Below, in pieces: positions 20,563-28,064 of a stretch of 43,202 nucleotides of DNA. A program made the translations under genes and the position numbers. Each line of letters starts with the position of its first letter. Within the stretch, counting starts at the first letter, position 1. The notes beneath the pieces were generated by a model. That model saw only the letters and a program-made list of their open reading frames with translations, was not told the origin of the DNA and did not search any database. This DNA is from Planctomycetia bacterium (GTDB lineage Bacteria > Planctomycetota > Planctomycetia > Gemmatales > Gemmataceae), in NCBI GenBank assembly GCA_005808665.1, contig SYLG01000033.1:1-43202 (forward strand), given 5' to 3'.

Positions 20563-20633
20563 CTACCCGGGAAGGATTCGAACCTTCACAAAGAGCGCCA
20601 AAAACTCTTGTGCTACCGTTACACTACCGGGTA
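20563..20633 (-). tRNA. tRNA-Gln (anticodon UUG)
   Basis: The minus strand folds as a complete cloverleaf. The acceptor TACCCGG pairs with CCGGGTA, the D stem GTGT with GCAC, and the anticodon stem AGAGT with GCTCT around the loop TTTTGGC (anticodon TTG). The T arm is GAAGG-TTCGAAT-CCTTC, with discriminator base G. No CCA is encoded. The U1-A72 acceptor pair is typical of bacterial glutamine tRNAs. Confidence 0.95.
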
Positions 20634-20682
20634 ACTATCCCAAGTTTACCCCAAGACAAAGTTAGTCTAGTTTATTGGGTCA

Positions 20683-21219
20683 ATGGGGTCAAGCGGGGTC
20701 GCCATGTCCGGGAATATTCCACCACAAAATACAGCCCACCCCCCTGCAAAAAGCGATGCCGATCCCCAAAGAACCGCCGTCCATGAGGCCGGCCATGCCG
20801 TGGTTGCGTTTGTGCTGGGCAGGCCGGTCGCAAATGTTTCCATTCGGGCCAGAGGTCGTTTTGCAGGTTTGTGCCGATTTCAAAAGGGAAAGGGCAAGCA
20901 AACAGAGGATTTTGTCGATCGCGAGATGCAAATATCCCTGGCCGGGGTTGCCGCGGAGATTCGGCTTTTGGGAAGGGCCGATGCCGGTGGGGCACAATCC
21001 GATCTCATCCGGGCCATGGATCTTGCCCTGATGCGGTCGGGAACCCGGGAAAAGGGCGAACGATTGGTCCGGCGCACCCTCGATAAGGTACTGCATTTTT
21101 TGGATCAACCGGGGCGTTGGCCGGCCGTATTGGTCATTATGGAAGAGTTGATCGCCAAAGAAACCATTTCAGGGCGGGCGGTCAGCCATTTTGTTCTGGA
21201 GGCAAAAAAAAGGGTCTGA
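20683..21219 (+). CDS. Stand-alone M41 (FtsH-type) peptidase domain protein
   Basis: The 178-residue product carries the zinc-peptidase motif HEAGH (H34, E35, H38) and, about 70 residues later, GGAQSDL. The Asp there (D107) matches the third zinc ligand of the FtsH/M41 family. The intervening LAGVAAEIRLLG matches the family's 'LAGRAAEE..FG' helix. FtsH proteins normally have membrane segments and an AAA+ ATPase before this domain. Both are absent here, and there is no signal peptide, so this would be a cytosolic, ATPase-less relative. The ATG at 20,704 (MSGNIPP) is an alternative start; neither start has a strong ribosome site. Substrate is unknown. It converges on the porin gene, separated by a 36-base spacer with a hairpin. 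Confidence 0.8.
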   Translation: MGSSGVAMSGNIPPQNTAHPPAKSDADPQRTAVHEAGHAVVAFVLGRPVANVSIRARGRFAGLCRFQKGKGKQTEDFVDREMQISLAGVAAEIRLLGRADAGGAQSDLIRAMDLALMRSGTREKGERLVRRTLDKVLHFLDQPGRWPAVLVIMEELIAKETISGRAVSHFVLEAKKRV

Positions 21220-21231
21220 CCTTGCCCTTGC

Positions 21232-21255
21232 GGGGTGCTTGGGAATCAAGCCCCC
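21232..21255. terminator. Hairpin between convergent genes
   Basis: GGGGTGCTTG pairs with CAAGCCCCC around the loop GGAAT, with one bulged T. It fills nearly all the gap between the peptidase stop and the porin stop. There is no long T run, so its activity as a terminator in either direction is inferred from stem strength and position. Confidence 0.45.
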
Positions 21256-22851
21256 TTAGAAATCGACCTGGGCCTGGAGGCCAAAGGCATCCGCCCGGCT
21301 GTTGTACATCGGTTGTTTGGAATTACGATCGTTGATGAGTTGGGTACCATTGGGAGCTTGCAACCAAACGGGAATGTAGTTGAAGGACAACTTGGTGTAG
21401 GGGTTCATGTACCAGTTCAGGGCAAAGGTAGGGTCCATGATTCTTCCCCCCGAGATTTGCTCGGAGTTCAGGGTCATATAGTTGAAACGGACGGCTGCCT
21501 CCCAGGCACCCCCCCACGGGTTGCCCTTGCCCGAATTGGTTTTTGGCTTGATACGGTCAAACACGGCCAGGTTCCGGTCGTAGACCCTGTGTTCGCCCGT
21601 GAGAAAATAGGTCGCAAAGACATAAAAACCACCCACCAAGGGGTTTGTTCCCAGACTTTTGATGTTTTTTTCGTTATAGAGGTTGCGGTTGTTGCTGAAG
21701 GTGCCCTGGACGAGGTCCCCTTCGGCCTGAAGGGAAAAGGGTCCTTTGACAAAAGCGGTTTCCAGGTGAAAAAACTGGAAATAGTCCACGGGCAAATTGA
21801 ACGCCCAAATCATATTCTGGTTTTGCTGGAAGGAAGCGGTTCCATATTGTCCCTGGATGACTCCCAATTCCGGAGCGTTACCTCCAAACTTGCCGATATT
21901 CAGGTTGTTGTTGGAGGGGGCCACTATCGCATACGAAGCCCCGGCATGAATAACCTCGGCACCATCCATCTCATATTTGAAACAGTGGGTAACGCGACCT
22001 GCTCCGCCTACCCCTCCGTTGTCGGTCAAATCATCCCCATAAAAATCGTTGGCACCACGAAAGGCACTGAAAAACCAGGTCCATTTCTCCTCCTCGTCCC
22101 AGTCGTAGAAACCGACGCCGGTCCGGCGAACAGGGTTAAAAAGGAACTGGCTGGAACGATCTATGAAGGGGTTGAAACGAAAGCTGGTCATTTCCTCAAG
22201 GCTGAAGGGTTGCTTGAAGTGGCCGATGCGGACCCGACCAAGCAAAGGAACCTCTTTGACATCCATGTACAAATCGGTGATGGAGGGCCTTCCAAAGCCT
22301 CCAAAATCAACCTGCATGCGATAATCAATATTTTCGGAAACGGAACCAAAGGCGGTGATGCGGGCACGCTTGAATCCGGTCCCGGTAGGTTCATCCCCGA
22401 CCGATTTGATATTTTGTTCGTCTTGAGTGTACCAGACCGAGTTGACAGAAAAGACACCACCAATTTGGACCAGTGGATATTTTTTCGCCCCGCCCACCAA
22501 GGGAGGCAAAACCATCGGCTCGCCATATTGATTGGGCTGGGGACCTTCGGGTGGCACCATGCCTGGGCCTTCCCGGAATCGGTCGAAAAGGCCTGGACCC
22601 GGGCTTGGTTCCCCATATTCATTGGGCTGGGGGCCCAACGGTGGAACCAGGGGACGAGGTGCTCCTGGCCGTGGAGGGTCAGGAATGACAAGGGGAGGAA
22701 CGGTTTGCGCTGGGGTGGCTTCGTCCGGGGCCTGGAATGGGGATCCAAACAGTTGTTGTTGGCCAATATCCATGGATAAAACGATTAGGAAAGCCGTAAA
22801 GGCCCGATTGAATTTCCAGGTAGTCACCCTGTTTTCCGCCCAAGAAATCAT
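21256..22851 (-). CDS. OprO/OprP-family outer-membrane porin
   Basis: The product has about 531 residues from the ATG at 22,851. A hydrophobic stretch (AFTAFLIVLSM) serves as signal peptide. A Pro-rich linker of roughly 100 residues follows, with two PQPNEYGEP/PQPNQYGEP repeats. The remainder matches the phosphate-selective porin O/P family: GVFSVNSVWYTQD at the barrel start, then GFKRARITAFGSV, MQVDFGG, RIGHFKQPFSLEEMTS and GVGFYDW, ending in a C-terminal Phe (QAQVDF), as is usual for outer-membrane barrels. It is probably a diffusion channel for anions or small solutes; specificity cannot be read from the sequence. A GTG at 22,890 is an alternative start; neither start has a clear ribosome site. 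Confidence 0.85.
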   Translation of the reverse strand: MISWAENRVTTWKFNRAFTAFLIVLSMDIGQQQLFGSPFQAPDEATPAQTVPPLVIPDPPRPGAPRPLVPPLGPQPNEYGEPSPGPGLFDRFREGPGMVPPEGPQPNQYGEPMVLPPLVGGAKKYPLVQIGGVFSVNSVWYTQDEQNIKSVGDEPTGTGFKRARITAFGSVSENIDYRMQVDFGGFGRPSITDLYMDVKEVPLLGRVRIGHFKQPFSLEEMTSFRFNPFIDRSSQFLFNPVRRTGVGFYDWDEEEKWTWFFSAFRGANDFYGDDLTDNGGVGGAGRVTHCFKYEMDGAEVIHAGASYAIVAPSNNNLNIGKFGGNAPELGVIQGQYGTASFQQNQNMIWAFNLPVDYFQFFHLETAFVKGPFSLQAEGDLVQGTFSNNRNLYNEKNIKSLGTNPLVGGFYVFATYFLTGEHRVYDRNLAVFDRIKPKTNSGKGNPWGGAWEAAVRFNYMTLNSEQISGGRIMDPTFALNWYMNPYTKLSFNYIPVWLQAPNGTQLINDRNSKQPMYNSRADAFGLQAQVDF

Positions 22852-23007
22852 GAGTAAAGTTTGCTGACAACTGCCCCCAATTGCCACCACGGGCCTGTTA
22901 ACCCAAAGGGGATGGTTGAAACAATAGCAATTGGGGAGATCCCAATGGGGATCCGAAACTTAAAGGGAATTGCGCCGGTTAAGTGTACTTGGAAAACAAC
23001 AAAAAAT

Positions 23008-23079
23008 TGGGCGCTACAGGATTCGAACCTGTGACTTCCACCGTGTGAGGATGGCACTCTACCGCTGAGTTAAGCGCCC
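23008..23079 (-). tRNA. tRNA-Val (anticodon CAC)
   Basis: The minus strand forms a complete cloverleaf. The acceptor GGGCGCT pairs with AGCGCCC, the D arm is ACTC-AGCGGTA-GAGT, and the anticodon stem CCATC pairs with GGTGG around CTCACAC (anticodon CAC). The T arm is ACAGG-TTCGAAT-CCTGT, with discriminator A. CCA is not encoded. It lies 37 bases downstream of tatA on the same strand, so read-through from tatA is possible. Confidence 0.95.
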
Positions 23080-23116
23080 TGTTCGGTTGCCCGGAAAAAT
23101 CCAGAGGTTTGGCGAA

Positions 23117-23395
23117 TCAGGCTTGGGGGGAATCATCAAACTTGGGAGCCGAGGCAGCAACTCTTTGAGGCGGTTTGGGAGATTCGGAGGCACTTGGTTC
23201 CGAACGGGACAAACTGCCTACATCCACATCATCTTCAATCCCTTTGATTCCTTTTTTGAATTCCACGATGGACTTGCCCAAATAGCGGCCCACATCAGGA
23301 AGCTTGCGCCCGAAAATCACAATCCCAACCACCAAAATGATGACCCATTCCATGCCTTGGGGCAAAAAATTCAAAAATGCGAAAAGGCTGCTCAT
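23117..23395 (-). CDS. tatA: Sec-independent translocase subunit TatA/TatE
   Basis: The 92-residue product has the TatA layout. One N-terminal membrane helix (about residues 15-28, MEWVIILVVGIVIFG) is followed by the hinge FGRKLPDVGRYLGKS and an amphipathic helix with FKKGIKGIEDD. A polar Ser/Pro-rich tail ends the protein. TatA oligomerises to pass folded twin-arginine substrates through the inner membrane. The N terminus is about 14 residues longer than usual; an internal Met15 would give the standard length, but AGGA lies about 8 bases before the first ATG. No tatB or tatC is nearby. Confidence 0.9.
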   Translation of the reverse strand: MSSLFAFLNFLPQGMEWVIILVVGIVIFGRKLPDVGRYLGKSIVEFKKGIKGIEDDVDVGSLSRSEPSASESPKPPQRVAASAPKFDDSPQA

Positions 23396-23436
23396 TATGG
23401 AATTCCTGGGTGGGGCGAGCTGGGGAATCGACCGTT

Positions 23437-23445
23437 ATTATCGCA
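23437..23445 (-). promoter_or_regulatory. Possible extended -10 element for tatA
   Basis: On the minus strand, TGC directly precedes GATAAT (23,442-23,437), forming an extended -10 about 42 bases before the tatA ATG. I see no good -35 hexamer at the right distance. Confidence 0.3.
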
Positions 23446-23505
23446 TTCCCTCGATTGGTATTCTATCACCGGGCCTACTGCTTCGACAAGCATTGCCAAA
23501 GGTTA

Positions 23506-23517
23506 GGGGCTAGCCCC
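23506..23517 (-). terminator. Palindromic hairpin after the phosphatase-family gene
   Basis: GGGGCTAGCCCC is a perfect 12-base palindrome just beyond the stop at 23,535. On the minus strand it is preceded by GGCCCCTTTTGTTT, giving two alternative GC-rich stems. There is no T run after it, so termination is inferred. Confidence 0.35.
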
Positions 23518-23534
23518 AAACAAAAGGGGCCAAA

Positions 23535-24680
23535 TTAGTCCGGCAAAATCCGCAATTTCACCCCAACCGGCAAATGATCGCTGGCACCTCGGGCCCCTTT
23601 GTGTTTTTCGGATCCAAAGGCCAAGGGGTGCCCTTTTTTGTTGACATTGGGGGGATACCGCAATACATGCTGGGATTCTGGCACCACCCCCCACCCTTTG
23701 TGATCAAGCATACCGGGTGAAACGGCAATTTGGTCAAATTGGTACCAGGATCCGGAATAGTAGTGGGTGCCTGGTTGGCCAAGGCGAAAGCTGCCAAACA
23801 GGTTCAGAAGGGAACCCATTTGAGGTTTTTGTGCGAAAAGCTCCTGAGGAGTTTCGACCGCCCTTAGGTGGTCCCGAACGCTTGGTTCATCGGGATTATC
23901 GTTGAAATCGCCGCAAACCAGGAGATCCGCCGTGGGGTTGGCCATCAATATGGCCCGAACTTGACCATGGATTTGATCACCATATTTGGCTCTCCCTGTA
24001 CCCTCTTTGTCGGAAACTCTCGAGGTCCAATGACTTACCACCAGAATCAGGGGGGCTTTGTCCTTCCCGGTTGGATTTTGCACCTCGGTTTTGAGAATTC
24101 GAAGTCGTTTTCCCCAAAGTTGGGTTCGAAACCCGCTTAGGGGAATCCGGGAGAGGACCGCAGTCATGATAGCCCGCCCCCCTTCCGGATCTTTTTGTTG
24201 AATGTGGTGGTACATCGTTGCCTGGGCAGGCAGGTTCTGATTGAGCTTGTCTCTTAAAGCCTCCACCGAGCGGGACCCGGTTTCGACCTCGGCCAAACCC
24301 AGGATATCAGGTCCCCGACCTTCGTTTTCCATGAGAAGGACCTGGGCAAGGTGGTCCAGTTTTTCTCGAAAAAGGGCAGGATTTTGGGAGAACAGCCGGT
24401 CGTAGGGGGCATCGGCTGTTCCGTTGTGGTGGTTCAGTTGGTCATCAAAAAAGTTTTCCACATTCCAAAAGACGAAAGATATATCGGGATATTTCTCTGT
24501 ATTTAAAGCCACCTTGTCGGATTCTGGTCCCTGAGAGGGGCCATTGGGTTCAGCTGGAGGTTTGGGGGTGCAACCCACCAAGGCAAGGACAAGGAACAGG
24601 CCGACCCACCAAGGTTGAGGTTGATCCCGACGCCCGAGTTGGTTATTGCCAAACCAGGATTGGGCAAGGAGTATGGTCAT
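23535..24680 (-). CDS. Lipoprotein endonuclease/exonuclease/phosphatase family enzyme
   Basis: The product has about 381 residues from the ATG at 24,680, with GAGGT six bases upstream. It starts with a hydrophobic segment ending in the lipobox ALVGC (Cys37), so it is predicted to be a lipoprotein outside the cytoplasm. The body has the family's active-site motifs in order: FWNVENFFDD (metal-binding Asn), LAEVE (catalytic Glu), CGDFNDNP (Asp/Asn pair) and SDHLPVG (final Asp-His). Members cleave phosphodiester or phosphomonoester bonds in nucleic acids, lipids or inositol phosphates; the substrate here is unknown. An upstream in-frame ATG at 24,734 would put a charged stretch before the signal and is less likely. 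Its start codon shares bases with that of the divergent gene on the plus strand. Confidence 0.8.
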   Translation of the reverse strand: MTILLAQSWFGNNQLGRRDQPQPWWVGLFLVLALVGCTPKPPAEPNGPSQGPESDKVALNTEKYPDISFVFWNVENFFDDQLNHHNGTADAPYDRLFSQNPALFREKLDHLAQVLLMENEGRGPDILGLAEVETGSRSVEALRDKLNQNLPAQATMYHHIQQKDPEGGRAIMTAVLSRIPLSGFRTQLWGKRLRILKTEVQNPTGKDKAPLILVVSHWTSRVSDKEGTGRAKYGDQIHGQVRAILMANPTADLLVCGDFNDNPDEPSVRDHLRAVETPQELFAQKPQMGSLLNLFGSFRLGQPGTHYYSGSWYQFDQIAVSPGMLDHKGWGVVPESQHVLRYPPNVNKKGHPLAFGSEKHKGARGASDHLPVGVKLRILPD

Positions 24681-25458
24681 GCGAGACCTCGGTCGGATGG
24701 GCTGGTTGTTTTTGGGGCTTGTCCTTGGAATCACAGGGGCCTCTTTCGCCTATTATGTGGTGCCCCAGCGGGCACTTGGGGCCAACGACCGACACGAGGA
24801 CTATGTCCTTTGTACGGGGCCGGTTTTGGTGAACCCACGGATTCCAAGTGATGGAATCTGGCTTTTGGATTATCGCACCGGTCGTCTCATGGGTACAGTC
24901 ATAGATCACCTTGCCGGCACGATTGCGGGGTGGGCCGAGGTGGACCTGGTCAAAGAGTTTGAAATCGCACCCCGGACCAATGTCCATTTTCTCATGACCT
25001 GTGGGGTTATCAACAACGGTCAATCCGCCCTTTATGTTGCGGAGACCCAAACCGGGAAATTTGCGGTTTACACCATGGGAATCCGGCCTGATAACCAATC
25101 CGGCATGATGATCATGCGTCATTCGATTTCCAGTTTTCGGGCCACCGGTGGTCCCGCCAATCCCAACATGGTAATGCCAACCGCGGGCATTCAACCCAAG
25201 GGTATGAATCTTCCGGGTGTATTTCCGGCAACCCAACCCGGGGTCGCCCTTCCGGGAAACAACCTGGTAAGGCCCGGTTTCATGCCTGGAATTAACGGTG
25301 TCTTTCCCGGTGCAAAACAAAATCCCACCATGGTGCCTTTGGGGGGACCGGCTGCCGGCAATCCCTCAGTCAATCCGGAACCCAATGGCCCGGCTGGTCC
25401 AGCAGGGACCAACCCTAATGCGGGGCCCTTGCCCGGACCGGATGCCCCTATGAAATAG
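24679..25458 (+). CDS. Membrane-anchored protein with Pro/Gly-rich tail, unknown function
   Basis: The product has about 259 residues from the ATG at 24,679, which follows AAGGAG with seven bases of spacing. A single N-terminal membrane helix (WLFLGLVLGITGASFAYYV) comes first. A compact domain of about 100 residues follows, containing DGIWLLDYRTGRLMGTVID and ALYVAETQTGKFAVYTMG; these look like beta-strand pairs of the type 'value shown to the user, then compared', but I cannot name the family. The last 110 residues are almost entirely Pro, Gly, Asn and Ala, likely an extended linker. Two earlier in-frame ATGs (24,646 and 24,673) lack a usable ribosome site. I do not recognise a function. Confidence 0.65.
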   Translation: MRDLGRMGWLFLGLVLGITGASFAYYVVPQRALGANDRHEDYVLCTGPVLVNPRIPSDGIWLLDYRTGRLMGTVIDHLAGTIAGWAEVDLVKEFEIAPRTNVHFLMTCGVINNGQSALYVAETQTGKFAVYTMGIRPDNQSGMMIMRHSISSFRATGGPANPNMVMPTAGIQPKGMNLPGVFPATQPGVALPGNNLVRPGFMPGINGVFPGAKQNPTMVPLGGPAAGNPSVNPEPNGPAGPAGTNPNAGPLPGPDAPMK

Positions 25459-25511
25459 CCTTCATGTCCTGGAAGGAATGGTTCCCACAGGTCTTGACAG
25501 GATTTCTTCAT

Positions 25512-25535
25512 GGGGTTTGTATTTCAACAAACTCC
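25512..25535 (+). terminator. Probable rho-independent terminator
   Basis: GGGGTTTGT pairs with ACAAACTCC (nine pairs including one G-T) around a six-base loop. A CTTTTTTC run follows about 13 bases later. It sits 54 bases after the stop of the plus-strand gene and just before the convergent DUF1015 gene. Confidence 0.45.
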
Positions 25536-25561
25536 CATCCCTCGCCTTTTTTCAAACCAGC

Positions 25562-26887
25562 TTAACGCAAGGGATTGAGCACCAGCCCGCTTAACACTTT
25601 GGGATAGAAATAGGTGGATTTGGGAGGCATCTTTTCGTTATTTGAGGCAATTTCGGCTACATGGTCCATCTCGCAGGGCGGAACCAAGGCCGATAGGTCG
25701 CACCCCTGGGGCCCATTGGTGTGGACGGCAGGAACCGCTTCCTGATCCTCATGAACATAGCGGAATTTCAGACCCCCGCCGGGAGCAAGCAGGTCCAGTA
25801 CCAGACGATGCAGGATGCTCACGCCAAGCGACTGCCACTCGGGCGTGTGTTCGGGCACACGCCTGGCAAGCTCCTCAACGCCTTCGGGTTTGAGTCGTAG
25901 CAAGGTCCAATTGCCATCGGCCCTGGTTCCAAGGGCAATGATGTCTTGTGAACCATCCTCGGTAATGCGCCGCCATGCCGCAAAACCCGCTTCATTGCCG
26001 GCACCCACCCTTTCGATGTGGAAATAGGGCGATAGCTTGGTGGCCAAGGTAGCAGCATCCAGGCCGGGTAAGCCATCCACCAGGCGATGGGTCGGCATGA
26101 TGGTCAAGCCTGGGTCCCCCATGGAAACCAGCAGCATGAGGATAAAGCGTTGGGGGGCATTTTCATCCCGGGCTTCCCCCGCAAGGAGAGCCTCCTCGAG
26201 ATATCTGCAACCTGTTTCATAGCGATGGTGGCCATCGGCAATAAACACAGGAAGGTTGCAAAGTGTGGCTTGGGCAGCTTGAATGGCCGACACATCGGTA
26301 ATGGCCCAAATGCGACTGGTAACGCCAAGGTGATCGGTGGCTTCGATAGGAGGCGACTGCCTTGTGACATGTTCAAGAGCGGTAATAACCGAATTCTCCT
26401 GGTCGGGATAGAGGCCAAAAATGGGACTTAGGTTTGTCGATGTGGCTTTGTAAAGGCTAAGGCGATCGGCCTTTGGCCCTGCATGGGTTTCCTCGTGAGC
26501 ATAGATTTTTCCTGTGCCAAAGGGTTCCAGCCTTACCCTTGCCATAAAACCTTTGCGGGTGTGGGTTTTTTCGCCAACCCTATAGGTCTGTTCGACGAGG
26601 TATATCGACGGGCGGGTTTCGGTCACCAGAATATCTTCCCTGATCCACTCCCGCATGATTTGGGCGGCCCGGGTGTAGCGGTTGCTTTGTTCATCGTCGG
26701 CGGGCTGCTCCGGTTGAAGTTCCAGACGAACAATGTTGAAGGGGGACATTTCCAGCAAACGGCGTTGCAATGCCGGATCGATCACATCATAAGGCGGGCA
26801 AACCACATGGCTGAGCATTCCCACTTGGGCCAGATTGAATCGCAGGGCACGAAAGGCTTGAATATCCGCCATCTGAGCATTCTCCAT
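25562..26887 (-). CDS. DUF1015 family protein
   Basis: The 441-residue product matches the DUF1015 family along its whole length. The signature VVCPPYDVIDP is near residue 30, followed by NIVRLELQPE, YLVEQTY, GKIYAHEETHAGPKADRLSL, the conserved FIADGHHRYETG core, and a C-terminal FRYVHE segment. The family is widespread in bacteria and usually found as a single gene; its biochemical role is poorly defined. No membrane segment or signal peptide is visible, so it should be cytosolic. It is divergent from the yggS gene across a 112-base gap. Confidence 0.85.
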   Translation of the reverse strand: MENAQMADIQAFRALRFNLAQVGMLSHVVCPPYDVIDPALQRRLLEMSPFNIVRLELQPEQPADDEQSNRYTRAAQIMREWIREDILVTETRPSIYLVEQTYRVGEKTHTRKGFMARVRLEPFGTGKIYAHEETHAGPKADRLSLYKATSTNLSPIFGLYPDQENSVITALEHVTRQSPPIEATDHLGVTSRIWAITDVSAIQAAQATLCNLPVFIADGHHRYETGCRYLEEALLAGEARDENAPQRFILMLLVSMGDPGLTIMPTHRLVDGLPGLDAATLATKLSPYFHIERVGAGNEAGFAAWRRITEDGSQDIIALGTRADGNWTLLRLKPEGVEELARRVPEHTPEWQSLGVSILHRLVLDLLAPGGGLKFRYVHEDQEAVPAVHTNGPQGCDLSALVPPCEMDHVAEIASNNEKMPPKSTYFYPKVLSGLVLNPLR

Positions 26888-26999
26888 GGGAAGCCATTAC
26901 TTTCTAATGGTCAGTTCCATGAGATAATCTAGGATTTCGACCTGAGGGGCCAATAGCCATCCACCAAAGGACCGGGAAGTAGCCCGGAATGCGTTTGCC

Positions 27000-27719
27000 A
27001 TGAATGAACAGGAGGGAGCCAGGTTTCGACAATTTGTGGCGGCAAGGCTTGAGGTGGTGGCCCAGCGTATCGACCTTGCAGCAAAACAGGCGGGCCGAAA
27101 CCTGCGTCCCGTAACTGTCGTTGGAGTAACCAAGTCGCTACCGGGGGGAGCCATTCCGCTTCTGGCTGGGCTTGGACTAAACCACTTTGCCGAAAACCGG
27201 CCTCAGGAACTTGCCCGTCGTAGCCCGTTATTGGCAAAAGCAACCTGGCACATGATTGGCCATATCCAACGCAATAAAGTCGGCCAAGTGCTGGACCATG
27301 CGGCGCTCATCCAGAGCGTGGATAGCATCAGGATCCTTGAGGAATTGGAAACCCAATCCGCCAAGCGGAACCTCATGACGAAAATCCTGATCCAGGTGAA
27401 CGGATCAAGGGAACCGCAAAAAGGGGGATTTGACCCGGATCAGCCTGGCCTTATCCTCGAAGCCATCAAGGGCCTGGCAAACATCTCGGTTCAGGGACTC
27501 ATGACCATGGCCAAGGATACCACCGACCCGGAATCCTCGCGGCCAACCTTTTCCCTTGTTCGGAGACTTCTTGATAAAATCCATTCCGAAATCGACACCA
27601 CCAAACATCCATTGGACCAGCTCTCCATGGGGATGAGCGGCGATTATGAACAGGCCATTTTGGAAGGTGCCACCATGGTTCGCCTTGGAGGTATCCTCTT
27701 CGCCCCGGAACTGCCATGA
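27000..27719 (+). CDS. yggS: YggS/PLPBP family pyridoxal-phosphate homeostasis protein
   Basis: The 239-residue product has the normal length for the YggS/PROSC family. The PLP-binding Lys is K45 in VVGVTKSLP. Other family motifs are present: HFAENRPQEL, WHMIGHIQRNK, IQSVDS, QVNGSREPQKGG, GLMTM and LSMGMSGDYEQAI, followed by the phosphate-binding end MVRLGGILFG-like (here MVRLGGILFA). These proteins bind PLP without catalysing a reaction and buffer the vitamin B6 and amino-acid pools. The stop overlaps the start of the DUF167 gene (ATGA), so translation is probably coupled. Confidence 0.92.
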   Translation: MNEQEGARFRQFVAARLEVVAQRIDLAAKQAGRNLRPVTVVGVTKSLPGGAIPLLAGLGLNHFAENRPQELARRSPLLAKATWHMIGHIQRNKVGQVLDHAALIQSVDSIRILEELETQSAKRNLMTKILIQVNGSREPQKGGFDPDQPGLILEAIKGLANISVQGLMTMAKDTTDPESSRPTFSLVRRLLDKIHSEIDTTKHPLDQLSMGMSGDYEQAILEGATMVRLGGILFAPELP

Positions 27720-28036
27720 CCGGGGATATGGGACTTGCCTGCATTGTGACCCATCCCAGGGGCATTGACCTTTTGGTCAAGGCTCATGCCGGGTCCAAGA
27801 AAACGGGAGTGTTAGGTTTGGTGGGGGACCTTCTCAAGCTAGGCGTTTCCGCCCCGCCAGAAGATGGCCGAGCCAACGAAGCCCTCCTGAGGTTGATCGC
27901 CGAACTTTTGGAAGTTCGCCTATCCTCCGTAACCCTTGTCACCGGGAAAACCGCCAAAAACAAGCGGTTCCGCATCGAAGGAGTGGATTCCATGGTGGCC
28001 TTGGCGTTCATCCAAAGTCAACTGGATAACCCTTAG
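27716..28036 (+). CDS. DUF167 (YggU-type) small protein
   Basis: The 106-residue product belongs to the DUF167 family. LLVKAHAGSKKTGV begins the domain, then LKLGVSAPPEDGRANEALLRLIAELL, and SSVTLVTGKTAKNKRFRIEG completes it. The family is small and conserved; its function is unknown. The ATG overlaps the yggS stop by four bases, and yggS-yggU pairing is a common arrangement in bacteria, which supports both calls. A second Met at codon 5 is a possible start. Confidence 0.88.
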   Translation: MTGDMGLACIVTHPRGIDLLVKAHAGSKKTGVLGLVGDLLKLGVSAPPEDGRANEALLRLIAELLEVRLSSVTLVTGKTAKNKRFRIEGVDSMVALAFIQSQLDNP

Positions 28037-28064
28037 ACTTAATTCATCCCTGGGAAATAACAGT

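Noticed and set aside
21235-22779. Plus-strand open frame of 514 codons
   Set aside because: It lies wholly opposite the OprP-type porin, which has a signal peptide, family motifs and a C-terminal Phe. The plus-strand translation has no domain.
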